DNA from: Gentiana macrophylla
Lineage: Eukaryota > Streptophyta > Magnoliopsida > Gentianales > Gentianaceae
Direction: 5' to 3'
DNA length: 64,000 nt
Assembly: GCA_026214975.1 (NCBI GenBank)
Contig: CM047806.1
Location: forward strand, 6,485,822 to 6,549,821
In this document: piece by piece, positions 24,901 through 36,260 of the stretch
Layout: each line of letters opens with the position of its first letter
Position numbering within the stretch: the stretch's first letter is position 1
Made by a program: the position numbers and the translations under genes
Notes under the pieces: generated by a model
Database searches by the model: none
Seen by the model: only the letters and a program-made list of their open reading frames with translations
Told to the model about the DNA's origin: nothing

Positions 24901-25929
24901 GTAACATGTGTTTCAATATGCTATACTGTATTATCAAACACTAAGTTTTGTTGCATTGAAATTTTTGGTATATATTGCTCCATCATAACGGTTTTATACA
25001 TGACCTTACAGGACGTCGCATTACGTGTAGCAAAACCCGACAAAGAAGAACCTGTCAAGCAATATTCTAAAGCTGGAAAGGCCTTCAAAGAAAAATAGTG
25101 AGTTTGTAGTTAAAAATGATATCTTTTCATGTGTCTTTTGGCGTTTCAGTACATTATGATGACTGTTCTTGCCTGTAATTCAACCTTTGTAACGGTGTTT
25201 TGCTTGTTTTCTTTCGACAGTGCAATGCTTCGGGCCAGGCAGAAAAGGAGATTAGCAATGCCACATGTACAACCTCCTTTGCTGCCAATACTATCGAATC
25301 AATGGACAGATGATGAGCTGGATCGTCTTTGGGTTGGTGTGAGAAGACATGGCCTTGACTGGGATGCAATATTACGAGACCCGCAGCTTATGCTTTCGTC
25401 CTCAAAAAGTAGACAACAACTATCAAGAAGATGGGAGGAGAAAGAACAGATGAAGGCATTGGATGGCGTGAATCCACCATTGCCAAATGACTATCATCGC
25501 GGAAGATGTTGTTCGTCTTCATCTTCTGTAGGAATCTCCAAAAGATTGATGCAGGCCCAAACACTGCAAAGAAGTCCTTCCTCTGCATTCAGAAGCTATT
25601 CTCTGGTGGCATCCTCCACAGTTTTGCCCTCATCAACCACCTCATCCTCCACATTGACAAATCTACAAACACTTAATATGCACAACAACAGGCAACTAAC
25701 TAGTATGAATCAGATTCCCCCTACCCCTGTGCCGCAGAGTAATGAAGCTAGTCTCCCTAATCCTGTGCCTCGGAGTAATGAAGCTACTCTTAACAGACTA
25801 GCTAGTAATCTGCCCCACTGGCTCCGACCGGTGATATTGGCACGCACCACTGGAAATTCAGCACATGATCATGTGGAGGATGGTGATGATGATTCATCAG
25901 AGAAAACTGTATCAGACCATCGTGGCTGA
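18996..25929 (+). CDS. CHR4: second, short CHR4-like chromatin remodeler, frame broken in the ATPase
   Basis: Exons: 18960-19088 (ATG 18996), 19958-20131, 20234-20425, 21033-23516, 23678-23835, 23974-24088, 24356-24450, 24557-24650, 25012-25097, 25221-25929 (TGA); about 1,400 codons. Order: complete PHD finger ([13 protein letters not shown], ending EWLCPIC), two chromodomains, SNF2 ATPase ([12 protein letters not shown]), helicase C (NRAHRIGQ), SANT-like [19 protein letters not shown], and an acidic tail. Intron positions match the upstream CHR4 gene, so it is a tandem paralog. It lacks the 240-residue PHD-chromo linker and most of the long C-terminal region. Between about 22,318 and 22,360 three small deletions break [10 protein letters not shown], and a one-base insertion near 22,511 restores the frame. 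The shifted 190 bp still reads LLHFLQP and [10 protein letters not shown] in another frame. It is either a very recent pseudogene or a consensus error. Confidence 0.8.
19155..19830 (+). repeat. degenerate minisatellite in intron 1 of the second CHR4-like gene
   Basis: A word close to GTGAATTGGGATCCCCTCTT, followed by GTGAAAATAGTGTTGTGATC and then AACGTTAAAACAC, recurs at about 19,190, 19,349, 19,445, 19,602 and 19,709. Spacing alternates between about 157 and 100 bp, suggesting a composite unit. It is non-coding. Confidence 0.8.
24175..25262 (+). repeat. tandem duplication of an exon pair within the second CHR4-like gene
   Basis: The block around 24,175-24,605 (intron end, exon 24356-24450, intron, start of exon 24557) is repeated at 24,840-25,262, offset about 660 bp. 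Both copies share intron words (AGGCAGACAAAATCAAG, TCCATCATAACG) and encode [11 protein letters not shown], a following RQK stretch and RLAM. Both copies keep splice sites and phase, so the protein would contain the segment twice. The upstream CHR4 gene has it once (5773-5861 and 6128 onward). Confidence 0.88.
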
Positions 25930-26049
25930 CCATTGATTCGTACATTCTTGATTCTGGTTCGAGTAAATCAGTGCTCATTGAATCCATTAATTGTAGAACC
26001 AGTTATTGTTTAGAGCTGTTATGAAGGAAAGAAGAAGATTTTTGGTACA

Positions 26050-26545
26050 AGGCAGGCAGCTAGGCACCTCCTTTGTTCCTTGTCAGAGCACTTGCAGAAA
26101 CCGGCTCTCGGAGATTGTCAGAGCCGCCCATGTAACGAGACTGAAGCTTCAATCTTAGCATTTTCCAAGGTTGAAAACAATTCCAACAGTACCCTTTTAA
26201 CCGCAAATACGAACAATTTATCGTCTTACAAACAACTGTTGGCTTATTATCACCTTCTCCAGAAGTGTTAAAGTTGGAGGAGGATGATGATCCATGTCTT
26301 GAGGCTGTTGAGCAGGGAGAATATCAGAGAGCTTATTATGCGTTGATGAAGCTTGTAGTGTACTTCCGGTGAAAGTAACCGGGATTCAAGCAAAACACAG
26401 TCGAATCCTTCTCGAGCAAGGCAGTGTGATGATGATGATCATGAAGTATCATCGAATGGAACCATCCCAGACCACCGTGAATGCAAGCATATATGATGAG
26501 GTCAAGATTCTGTCTGAATCTGCAATGAAAAGTTACGTGCAGATC
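26050..26545 (+). pseudogene. relic second copy of a CHR4 3' tail
   Basis: Downstream of the TGA at 25,929, sequence again matches the end of the upstream CHR4 gene: CAGAGCCGCC, then AACAATTCCAA, AGTACCCTT, AAGTTGGAGGA, GATCCATGTCTTGA, TTGATGAAGCTTG, the acidic-codon run, and the 3' UTR word CTGTCTGAATCT. Frames are broken. It represents the longer tail still present in the first gene, lost here behind an earlier stop. Confidence 0.82.
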
Positions 26546-26954
26546 AAGCAACATGGTTTTTTCTTCAGTATCATCACAAAATGTACAAAATTTTCTTTAG
26601 TCTATATGTAATGATTATATCAATGGACACTTATTGACTCGACACTTTGAGAATAAGTTATATCTATAATCGATAGAGTTCCGTTTCGGATTTATGGTGG
26701 CGTAATTCCGAAATTAAGAAGTTGTGTAGAAATGTTCTGTTTGATGAATATTTTATTCAATTTATCATAATTTAGTGGTTATAGAGTTCGTAATTAAGGG
26801 TTACTCTCCTAACACGTGAGTGAATTCTCGTATTTTAGAACTCGATAATAAATTAAATAGTTGGTCTATTTAATGAATATACGGATATTACTTATTTGGT
26901 AATAATATGTAATATAGAAAAGATATAAGGGGGAAAATGGCTGATATGACAAAA
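26546..26954. other. AT-rich spacer
   Basis: No gene seen. It contains short AATATTTTATTCAA-type AT-rich sequence only. Confidence 0.5.
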
Positions 26955-27815
26955 AACATAAACGAGTGCATGACATTTTTCTTTTTTCGAGATGTTATAA
27001 AGGACAAAAACAAAATATTTGGACAAAAATACCCCTTGTTACTTTTTACCTTCTACAAATAGTAACAATGAAAAAAAGTAAGTAATAAATACCATAAAAT
27101 ATCGTAACATCCAATGAAAAAGTAGTAATGGGCTAAAAACAAGTAAGAATAAACCTTATTTGTTAAAAAATAAGTAAGTAATGTACCAGAAATGTCGTAA
27201 GTAACGGGTAATGACCCTAACATTAAAATGTCGTAACATCCAATAAACAAATAAGAATAAACTAAGAAGAAGTAGTAATGTAACCGTAAAATGTCAGAAT
27301 ATCCTCGTAATATTCTCGTAATGTGACCCGTAAAAACGAGCCCGTAAAATATAGTAATGTACCAGTAAAATATAGTAACGGCCATTAAACAAGTCGTAAC
27401 ATTCTCGTAAGGTGTCGTAACATCCTAAAAATGTAATAACGTAATAGTAACAACCCTAAACTTTCTCAAAAAAAAAAAAAATCATCCATACGCAGTTTCT
27501 TCTCCGGCGGCCTTGTCTTCTCCGGCCGGCTCAGTACATTTGCACCTCCGGTGGTTCCTCTCAATTCAGCTCACCCAACAAACCTCGCCGTCCGGATTGA
27601 ACGGAACAGTGGATTTGTGAGGCCTTGATTTTCTGGGATTTTGAAGGTTTTTGCTCCAATTTGAAGGTTGAAGCAATGAATGGGGTATAAACGGCTGGAA
27701 CAAAATTTGTGAAGAGGCGTTTAGGTTTTTTTGAACGCCTCCCTCTCAACGTAATTAAAAAGGGTATATCGGTAAGTTTGCACATGTTTTGTCCTAATTA
27801 ATATCTAGTGTACTT
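26955..27815. mobile_element. possible small non-autonomous element with GTAAC/GTAATG repeats
   Basis: The left side has AAAGGACAAAAACA and then AAAATACCCCTTGTTAC. The right side, reversed, has TTAGGACAAAACATG and then GATATACCCTTTTT. Between them lies a run of GTAATG/GTAACATCC words (27,050-27,450) followed by a GC-rich stretch (27,490-27,600). This is the same plan as the 9,015-15,619 element in miniature. No target duplication was identified, so the ends are approximate. Confidence 0.35.
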
Positions 27816-27829
27816 GGAACCGGATAATT

Positions 27830-28540
27830 GAATTAATATGTCCTTTTCGGCAAAAAACTAAAGATATTTTCTATTATCCCAATTGGCATAAAAAAATGAC
27901 GCCATATTTTTCTTATTTTGGAAAAAGAAATTTTTTCCTAATTAATTATAATGTGGATAATATAATTATTTATGTGTTAAATAATTATAAATAAGAAATT
28001 AGTTTTCTTGTTGGATAAATAGAATTTTTTTTTTTCCTATTGGATAAATATTATATTTTCCTTAAAGGAAAAAATAAATATGTGTGTATAAGATAAACTC
28101 TCAAACTATTTGGTTATTAGCTCCCAACACAAAATAAGTTGAAATCCAACGCCATTTATGATATAAAAAAAAAAGGACGCAAGTTTTTTTTGAAATGAGA
28201 CAGAAATATTGTTTTCTTGTCTTAGCTATTGGGAAGGAAAAAAAACTAGGTTTTTCTTGAACGCATATTCGAGGAGTGTTCGAATACAAAATCGACGTCC
28301 ACCAGTCGTCGCTTGGAGATACAATCCGGAAGATCATGACATCTCGATTCGGTTGGGTAATCTTGTAACCTTCTTTTTAAGGTATTAATTAATCGTTCAT
28401 CAGTTAATTAGATCGCAAAATTCATGCTTCCGCTATAGATCTTGATCTAATCAAGATCTAGATGAATCTGTGTGGGTTCTGACTCGACTCGATTCATTCG
28501 AATCGGGTTTTTGGATCGGATTCAGATTCCGGCATCTCCA
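27830..28540. other. spacer without a gene
   Basis: AT-rich sequence with several poly-A/T runs, becoming richer in GATC-type words at 28,420-28,530. No coding sequence could be supported. Confidence 0.5.
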
Positions 28541-28542
28541 GC

Positions 28543-28749
28543 AGTTCTATGATAGAGACTCTCTTATAGGGAGAGGTCTACGTGGCATCATCTGGACCAC
28601 ACAGTTTCATTCTGCAACTTTACTGTGTGGTACATATCATGCCACATAAGGAACTTCCTACAAGAAATTCCCTACCTTAGAATTTCCCTGCTTCTGGGGA
28701 AGTTCTATGATAGAGACTCCCTTGTAGGGAGAGGTCTGCGTGGCATCAT
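28543..28749. repeat. MITE-like direct/inverted repeat unit
   Basis: AGTTCTATGATAGAGACTC, with the following CTTATAGGGAGAGGTCTACG and TGGCATCATC, occurs at 28,543-28,592 and again at 28,700-28,749 with few changes. The interval between holds partial inverted matches (ATGCCACATAAGGAACTTCC, then TACAAGAAATTCCCTACC), as in two overlapping copies of a TIR element. Confidence 0.55.
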
Positions 28750-28789
28750 CCAAGGAACAGTCTTCAGTTCACAGTCTAAAATCTGAGCA

Positions 28790-29174
28790 AAAAGCTGGAT
28801 TCGAATAAGAAAATCCAAGGAACAAAACAACCATTACCTTGAGGGACTTCGTCTACCACGGTAGGAAGGACGGTGGGAAGAAACGGAAATCCTCGTCTAT
28901 GTGGATGTTTCAAATCTTCAAGTAATCGTGAACAAAACCGTATGTGAGATGCTTGTAACTTTCAATGGTTTGCTTTTCTCATTAAAGAGAAATAGTCTTG
29001 TCCTTCAATGTATTTAGCGAAAGCTGATCTTCTATTAGTCTTTTGAATGATTGACGATTTAGTTTGGTCTAATCAAAATAATGTTGTTTTTGTGTAGCTT
29101 TTGATTTAAAATATTTGTCTGAATTATTCTCTGTAAAATATTTGTTGACTTGCAACTTTAATAGATGTCTTATT
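28790..29174. other. spacer left of the retrotransposon nest
   Basis: No gene supported. A GC-richer patch at 28,840-28,900 may be old exon or UTR sequence, but I cannot assign it. Confidence 0.4.
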
Positions 29175-29923
29175 TGTTGAACAATTGGGGTTTGGATAAC
29201 AACAACAATGTCGAAAACGCAGGAAAAACTAAAACGCAGAAATTTGATTTGCTTGATATGAACGTAGAATCATGTAAACACTTTCCTACAAAAGTTATTT
29301 GCCCCTTACTGAATGCCTAGGGTGTCACAAATACTTTTGTGAGATAAGACTACGTTTTCCCTTCAAATTTAGGCACAAAAGATGAAGAATACTCTTGGAG
29401 ATAGTTTGTAATATGTTTTTTCTCTCAAAGATGAATGTGCACTTTTCCTATGTTTAAAGCACTCCAAAAGATCAGATATATAGGTTGAAAAACCGACCTT
29501 TTATGTATACAACCTTTGGAAAACAAGTTACATACATAAAACAGTTGAAAAGGATGAAAAGACACACCATTTCAGAATTTCGGACCAAAGTGGCGCTGTG
29601 GCACCTGTGAAAAACCAAAATCGACCAAAACTTTCGATCAAATTTCTGTCACAAAATTCCTACAAAGTGGAGAAAGCTATAGTGACAAAGACACTTTCAC
29701 ACTGCTTCTCCAAATTCTGAATTTTGGTCCTTTAAGTGGATTTTCAGTCCTTTAAGTGTTTTTCCCGAACTATACTTGATCATTTAAATCCGCAAACTTG
29801 TAAATACTTATATGAGCGTACACTCCGTACCTCCAAACTCATATTATAGCATTCCGAGTTCACCCATCTTTGTACCAAACCCCGATTACATAAATGAACA
29901 TGGTAACACTTAAATCACCAACA
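29175..29923 (-). repeat. 3' LTR of the outer Copia element
   Basis: TG..CA-bounded on the + strand (TGTTGAACAATTGGGG to ATCACCAACA) and nearly identical to 53885-54638 except for a patch at about 29,582-29,710. Confidence 0.9.
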
Positions 29924-30405
29924 ATCCTCCCCCATTTAAGTGTAATCCTTGGTTTAGCTGAAGAACAGTCAAAACATAACAACTCATGCATCAATGATAA
30001 TGTCACGAAGATTGAATTATCACCTAGTAATATTACACATTTCAAATATTCGAGTATTGGGGTGTGTCTAAGCATTGAACCCCTTTACACGTTTTGAATA
30101 CATGAAGATAACATACACATGAGTTAATATAACTCCAAAAGCTTATTCTTGACACTAATTATTCAGGCCTTGTTTCCATATCCATTCATGAGCATATAGA
30201 AAGCCAACTCTCGAACTTCCTTGAAGCGGCCAAACTTCATACTCATATAGGTGAGCCTTTATATTATCCTGCACCTGCAATTGCAGTTTGTCAAAGACTC
30301 ATTAAGAAGAAGAAACCCTTCATCCTTAACTTACAGGTAATAGCACATACCTCGGGATAATATCATGTGCTCAAATCTAGATAATAGGCCTTCCACATTG
30401 AATTC
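29924..30405 (-). other. 3' non-coding internal part of the outer Copia element
   Basis: Lies between the polypurine tract and the nested insertion. It continues, across the nested element, into 46,211 onward. No coding sequence; the last five bases (30401-30405, AATTC) are the target duplication of the nested Copia. Confidence 0.75.
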
Positions 30406-32220
30406 TGTTGGAAAGGTGTCCTAAACCCAATCGGGTCGGACCGGATCCGACCAGGTCGGGTCATTTACAGTCTATTTAGTTCATGTAATAACTTTATTAT
30501 GATTAATAAAAGCACTTATGTTATTATATATTGTTTATCTTCATATTATTTGTTGTATATATATAGTAACGTCCCCTAGTATCAATCATGATAGAGAAAC
30601 CATGATAGTGATTATGGTTGATGAGATCTCTAATCACTATAACAAGGTTGGTACTTAAATGTCTCTAGTCTTACATATTATCAAATGGGACATTGATAGT
30701 ATAATCAGGACTAGCACGTATTGGATGTCTTCTATCTTTTAGAAGGTAGGATAGATCTCGTCTCATCGAAGTGTAGAGACACTTGGACCATGCGTGGGAC
30801 GTGTATTAGAGAATGCGTGACGTTAGGATCGACCCACTTACATTAAGTGTCACACTATGTGGCGGTTGTGTAATTATCCTTTTGACCGAGTCTTCATGGC
30901 ATCACGGTGTGGATTGTCATGCTTTGACACTATTGAGATTTCTCCCAACCACGGGGCGATCATGCGGTAGTGATTGGGTATGATATTGAAGCACGCGGAG
31001 TATACATGATTGGTCGTCCGGGAATCGCGTATCCTATGATTGGGATTGAATATCCGAAATGGCCTTCTTATAAAGAATGTCTAGCTCTCGAGAATCTTTG
31101 CAAAGTGGGAGTAAATGTGTTATTCGAGAGAGCATGATATCCAGATTATAAGATACGATCGTCAATGTATTGACACTCGAGATCTGATCGTATGGATATT
31201 ATTATAGCGATAGGATTGTAAGTTACACGGTAAGCGCTTCACATGAAAGGTAGTAGTCATTGCTTTTGACTCTTCCGATGATTGGGGTCACGGTGTGTTG
31301 CTAGACGCTATCCCGTGATCGTTAGGTATGGAGGGCATTTTGGTAAATTGCACTTTGTGTCTACGGCCAACATATTCGAAGCCTATCGGGTCACACACAT
31401 ATGAACATCGAGTCGGATTAAAATGCGGTTATAGTTGATAACCAAATAAGGAAAGTTTATCTACAGACTATAAAGGTTATAGTGGTAAATTAATATGGTG
31501 GTATTTATTTATTATGAATAAATAAAATACAAGATATTAATTATATATATAAATTAGATTAATTAAAGAATATTCGGAAGTCAATCTTTTGGGATATGGG
31601 GCGCCACTTTTGAGTGTAGAAGATACACTTGGATTGTGCACTTTAATTAATAAGATTACCATAATATTAATATAAGATATTAATTGATTTTGGAAAATAG
31701 ATTTATGGTAATAAGATAATTATAATCAATATAAGATATTGGCAAAATAAATTATAATTAAAGAGATAAATCAATCTAGAAGTTTTTCTTTATTTTATTG
31801 GAAAAGGTTTTTTCTCCTCCACACCATATATGGGCGCCCAACCACTATATATAGGAGGTGGGTGTCAAGCTCTTTTGTACAACACAATTGCAAGAGATTC
31901 ATAATTCTTGTGTAAAATAGAGAGCTCTCCATAGTGAGTTTGTGAGGGAAGAAAAGGTCCGATCTAGCGACCGGAGTTTTCCGATAGCAATCCAAGGAGG
32001 ATTCCGCGAGGGGTTCGTGTGGATTAGCGATAGAGGCCGGACACGTGGACGGCTTGCGCATTGAACTACTCTCCGTTGGCGGTCAAAGCGACGATCTTGT
32101 AGATCATCTAAGGTATAACCGTCAAACTACTTAACGTGTTTATTGCATTAAACGAAGAACGATCTAGAAAAGGAAATCAAATTTTAAATTCCGCTGCGTT
32201 AAACTAGTGATTTCCTAACA
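30406..32220 (+). repeat. 5' LTR of the nested Copia
   Basis: 1,815 bp; matches 44400-46210 with scattered short indels. A likely promoter CTATATATAGGAGG lies near 31,843. Confidence 0.93.
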
Positions 32221-32221
32221 G

Positions 32222-32234
32222 TGGTATCAGAGAC
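32222..32234 (+). promoter_or_regulatory. primer binding site of the nested Copia
   Basis: TGGTATCAGAGAC begins two bases after the LTR end and matches the usual initiator tRNA-Met primer site of plant retrotransposons. Confidence 0.85.
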
Positions 32235-32390
32235 AGACTTCGAGCTTAAGCAATAAGCATAATTTAAATGCGTAGTATTTAATCGATAGATGCAAGATTT
32301 AAATCGCTAAACGTTAAAACGTTAAAACAAAAAAAAAAAAAAAAAATATAGGGTTCATGGGGTCGGCCGATCGGGCGGCGCCCCATCCTC

Positions 32391-32413
32391 TCGGCGGCGG
32401 CGGCGGCGGCGGC
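32391..32413 (+). repeat. CGG trinucleotide repeat
   Basis: A (CGG)n tract of about seven units in the leader of the nested Copia, just after an A-run. Confidence 0.85.
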
Positions 32414-32569
32414 GTGTGGCCTTCGGTCTTCGTCCGTCGGCTCTCTCTCTTCCATCGGGGAGATCAACCCTTTCGTTTTGTGATATTTTATTGTGCATAG
32501 ATATCTCGTTTGTTTAGTTGTGTCACATGGCCAACCAAATGGTTCAAATAGTTTGGACCATTTGGAAAC

Positions 32570-32925
32570 CATGTGGGACATTGGCCTTCCAAATTTTGAT
32601 TTGGAATAGGCCAAGCCCTTCCAAATATTTGATTTGGAATAGCTCAGCCAAGCCACTTCAAAATTTTGATTTTGGAAAGTGGTGCCTAAACCAAAATTAT
32701 TTGGCCTTTCCAAATATTTGATTTGGAATAGGCTAGGCTCAGCCACTTCCAAAATTTTGATTTTGGAAAGTGGCTGAGCCTAGACTAAAATAATTTGGCC
32801 TTTCCAAATATTTGATTTGAGAGAGCTAAGCTCAAGCGCTTTCCAAATATTTGATTTGGAATAGCTTAGCTTCAAGCCACTTCCAAAATTTTGATTTTGG
32901 AAAGTGGTGTGCCTAAGCTAAATTT
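32570..32925. repeat. array of imperfect palindromes in the Copia leader
   Basis: CTTCCAAATATTTGATTTGG and CTTCCAAAATTTTGATTTTG, each followed by AATAG or GAAAGTGG, alternate about nine times, separated by CTNAGCCNAGCC-like words. Each word is close to its own reverse complement, so the leader RNA could fold into serial hairpins. Confidence 0.8.
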
Positions 32926-34165
32926 AGTATTGGAAATGAAACAAATAGGAGACTTTATAATTTTAATTTTATTTTGAATAGTTCAAATTTAATTAAAATT
33001 GAAATCGATTTAAAATTAAATGTTAATTTTAATTTTCGGTTAAGTCATATAATTGATTAAAAGTTATTTAATTATTTGACGTGATAAAATAAAGACGCAT
33101 GAGTAGTAGTAGTTAAAATTAGAATTTAATCTTTTTCATAAGATAAAATTGTATGGATTAGATGAGTAGATATAATGTGATTATATGGACCTCGATTGAT
33201 CATGGACTCACCAAATAGGATAGATGGGAATGTTTTCTTTATGTTGGTTTTGAAAAATTGTCCCAGGCCGTTATGAAGAACGTGACCTAGTTTACTTTTG
33301 CATTTATCCCATTCCTCGAGTTCCCCCCGTGCAGCGGCGGGTGTAATTATTTATTATGTAACAAGAATGGAGCAAGAAGTTCGAGACCAAGGAGAAATAA
33401 AGAACCCATTGGCGACAAAAGAATAAAGATCCTATTGGAGGTTGCGAGATACCCTTAGTTTGTGACCAGCGGTTTAAAGTCGGTTTGTATTCGAAACCGC
33501 ACCTAGAAAAGTCCATGATCATACCGGTTATTTTATGCGCGGAATGTTGTGTATGTTTTACTTTATATGATATCGTAGTAATATGCACATAGTAGATGAG
33601 ACCATAATTAAACCAAATTAATTAAGTGAATTAATTAAAATTATTCCCACGCCAAAAATCGAGCCAAAATTGTCTCCCAATATTATAATGACGGTGAAGA
33701 GCCCTTGTTCGGATCCAATCGATCGGCCTCGTCGGGAGTTGACCTACCACGGGTATATCGTTATTATTGAGATATGATCGTTACGAGATCTCATGAATAT
33801 TGAGTTACGACTCATTGGAATCTTGCGGTGATTGGCCTCGTCGGGGACCGTCGATTTTAGAGACAAGGGTTGGCTATCACGTAGAGATGTGAAACGTCAA
33901 AGAGTTGACTAGTCAACCACTGGGAGTCGCATGCGATGCGACTGGCAAGAGTACCTACCTGTCGAAATTATCTCGGTTGATCGGCCCTCGTCGGGAATCG
34001 AGGTAACTAGATGGGATCGACCACTAAAGAATTAATTAAATTCTTGAAAGTCAATGGGAATAGTTGGCTAGTGGGAGTAAAACCTTATAAAAATTTTAAG
34101 TGCAAATTTAGGGTTTTTATACATGAGCTTTTACTTATTCTATCTTTTATTTATTGTTGTAGAAA

Positions 34166-36260
34166 ATGTCAAACAAATTGAACCTTCGTTTTATCATCGA
34201 TAACAAGCTTGACGAAACTAATTTTCTCGATTGGGAAAGAAACCTCAAAATCGTTTTGAGGCACGAGAAGATTGGCTATGTCTTGGACGAGGCCCTACCG
34301 GAAAAGCCAGCCGAGGTTGATTTGCAGATGTTGTCGAGAAGTACAACAAGCAATCGCTTGACAAGCAGATCGATGCTACATGTATCATGCTTGCTTCTAT
34401 GACACTGAGCTCGCAGAAAAAAGATGTAGTCTATGGGCGCCTACTCTATCATGGTCCACTGAAGGAACTTTATGCTTCTCGGTCTAAATCTTGAGAGAGT
34501 ACGAGGTCTCGAAGGCCCTGTTTAGTTGTAAGATGGCATCCGGGACTGCTTTGTGGGGTCACACGTGCTTAAAATGATCGGGTACATAGAGAGGCTTGGG
34601 AAGCCGGGCCACAAGTTGGAGCGAGTTGAGTATTGACTTGATTCTCGCAATCTCTACCGACTCATTCTCGCAGTTTGTGATGAACTATCACATGAACAAG
34701 ATAGATTGCTCTCTAGCGGAGTTATTGAACATGTTGAAAAGCTGCCGAGGGCTTTGTAGGAAGGGAAAGCAAGTGTTCTTTGGTCACTTCAAGTAAGGCA
34801 AGGCAAAAGCCGAGAAAAAGTCCAAGAAGGCGAAGGTGCGCACCTAAGCCAACGCCTAAGATAGCAAAAGACAAATCCAAGGATGCTTGCTTCCGTGCGG
34901 TGAGACCGGACATTGGAGGAGAAAGCGCAAGGGCTTCTTGAGTACCAAGAAGAAGCATTCTCGATGCTTCGACTTCGGTATATTTATGATTGAGATCAAC
35001 ATTACTTCTTCTAAGTCAAACCACTTTGGGTATTAGAGATCTGGTTGTGGTTCTCATATTTTGTACGAATATGCAGGCACTAAGAAGAACTAGAGATCGA
35101 GGAAAGGAGAGGTGGACCTACGCGTTGGAAATGGAGCAAGTGTTCTGCTATTTGGCCGTAGGAGTTTATTTTCTTTCATTGCCCGGTGGGCTAGTGCTAG
35201 AACTCAATAAGCTGTTATTTTGTTCCTGCTCTTTACGAAGAGCATTATTTCTATTTCGCATTAGATGTTGATGGATTTTCTTTTACGTTTGAGAATAAAT
35301 GTTGTTCTTTTTCACGTGATGGAATCTTTTATGTATCTTGGCATACTTAGCAATGGTCTCTACATATTAGATATGAATGTTGGCGTACTTAATATAAATA
35401 ACAAGAAAGCCAAAACAAATGACTTGAATGAATCCTACTTATGGCATTGTAGACTTGGCCATATAAATAAGAATCGCATTTCCAAACTCCATAAAGATGG
35501 AATGTTGGATCAATTCGATTCACGAATCGCTTGATACATGCGAAGCTTGTTTACTTGGCAAGATGACAAAGTCACCTTTTAGTGGCAAAGGGATAAGATC
35601 AATGAATTGCTTGAGCTCATACATACCGATGTGTGTGGCCCAATGTCGATTCAAGCCAAAGGAGGATACTCTTATTTTATCACTTTCAGCGATGACCATT
35701 CTCGCTATGGTTATATATACTTAATGAAGTACAAGTCTGAAGCCTTGAAAAGTTCAAAGAATTGAGCGAAGTGGAGAAACAATTTGGGTAAAGAAATCAA
35801 AACACTTCGATCCGATCGAGGTGGAGAATACCTAGATGGAGAGTTTCAAAGTTATTTAAAGGAGAATGAGATTCTACTGAATGGACCCTCTCGGGGACGC
35901 CTCAAATGAATGGCATTTCGAGAGGAGGAACCGTACTTTGTTAGACATGGTACGATCCATGATGAGCTACGTGATTCTTCCAAAATCGTTTTGTAGTGCG
36001 CTCACAGAAACCGCATCTATACATCGAACCGAGTTCCATCAAAGACGGTTGAATCCACACCATACGAGGTATGGCATAAGAGGAAACCGAGTCTAGCCTA
36101 TCTTAAACCTTGGGGTTGTCCGACTTATGTGAAGAGGATGATGCCCGATAAATTAGAAGCTAGATCTGACAAATGTCTATTTGTGGGATATCCTAGAGAA
36201 ACTAGAGGATACCAATTTTACCATCCTGAGGAACAAAAGGTGTTTGTTGCCAGGACTGGC
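34166..36260 (+). pseudogene. gag and integrase part of the nested Copia (broken)
   Basis: From ATG 34166 the frame reads a copia-type Gag start (LDETNFLDWERNLKIVLRHE) and breaks at 34,402. Later frames give the integrase zinc region (WHCRLGHINKNRISKLH and CEACLLGKMTKSPF, 35,440-35,590), then core-like sequence with a TLRSDRGGEY-type stretch (about 35,805-35,830), and the C-terminal VGYPRETRGYQFYHPEEQ up to the Gypsy-like insertion after VARTG. Many frameshifts are present; it does not encode an intact protein. Confidence 0.85.

Noticed and set aside
32279..32752. 157-codon frame on the - strand
   Set aside because: It lies in the Copia leader and is composed of the palindromic words and the CGG repeat.
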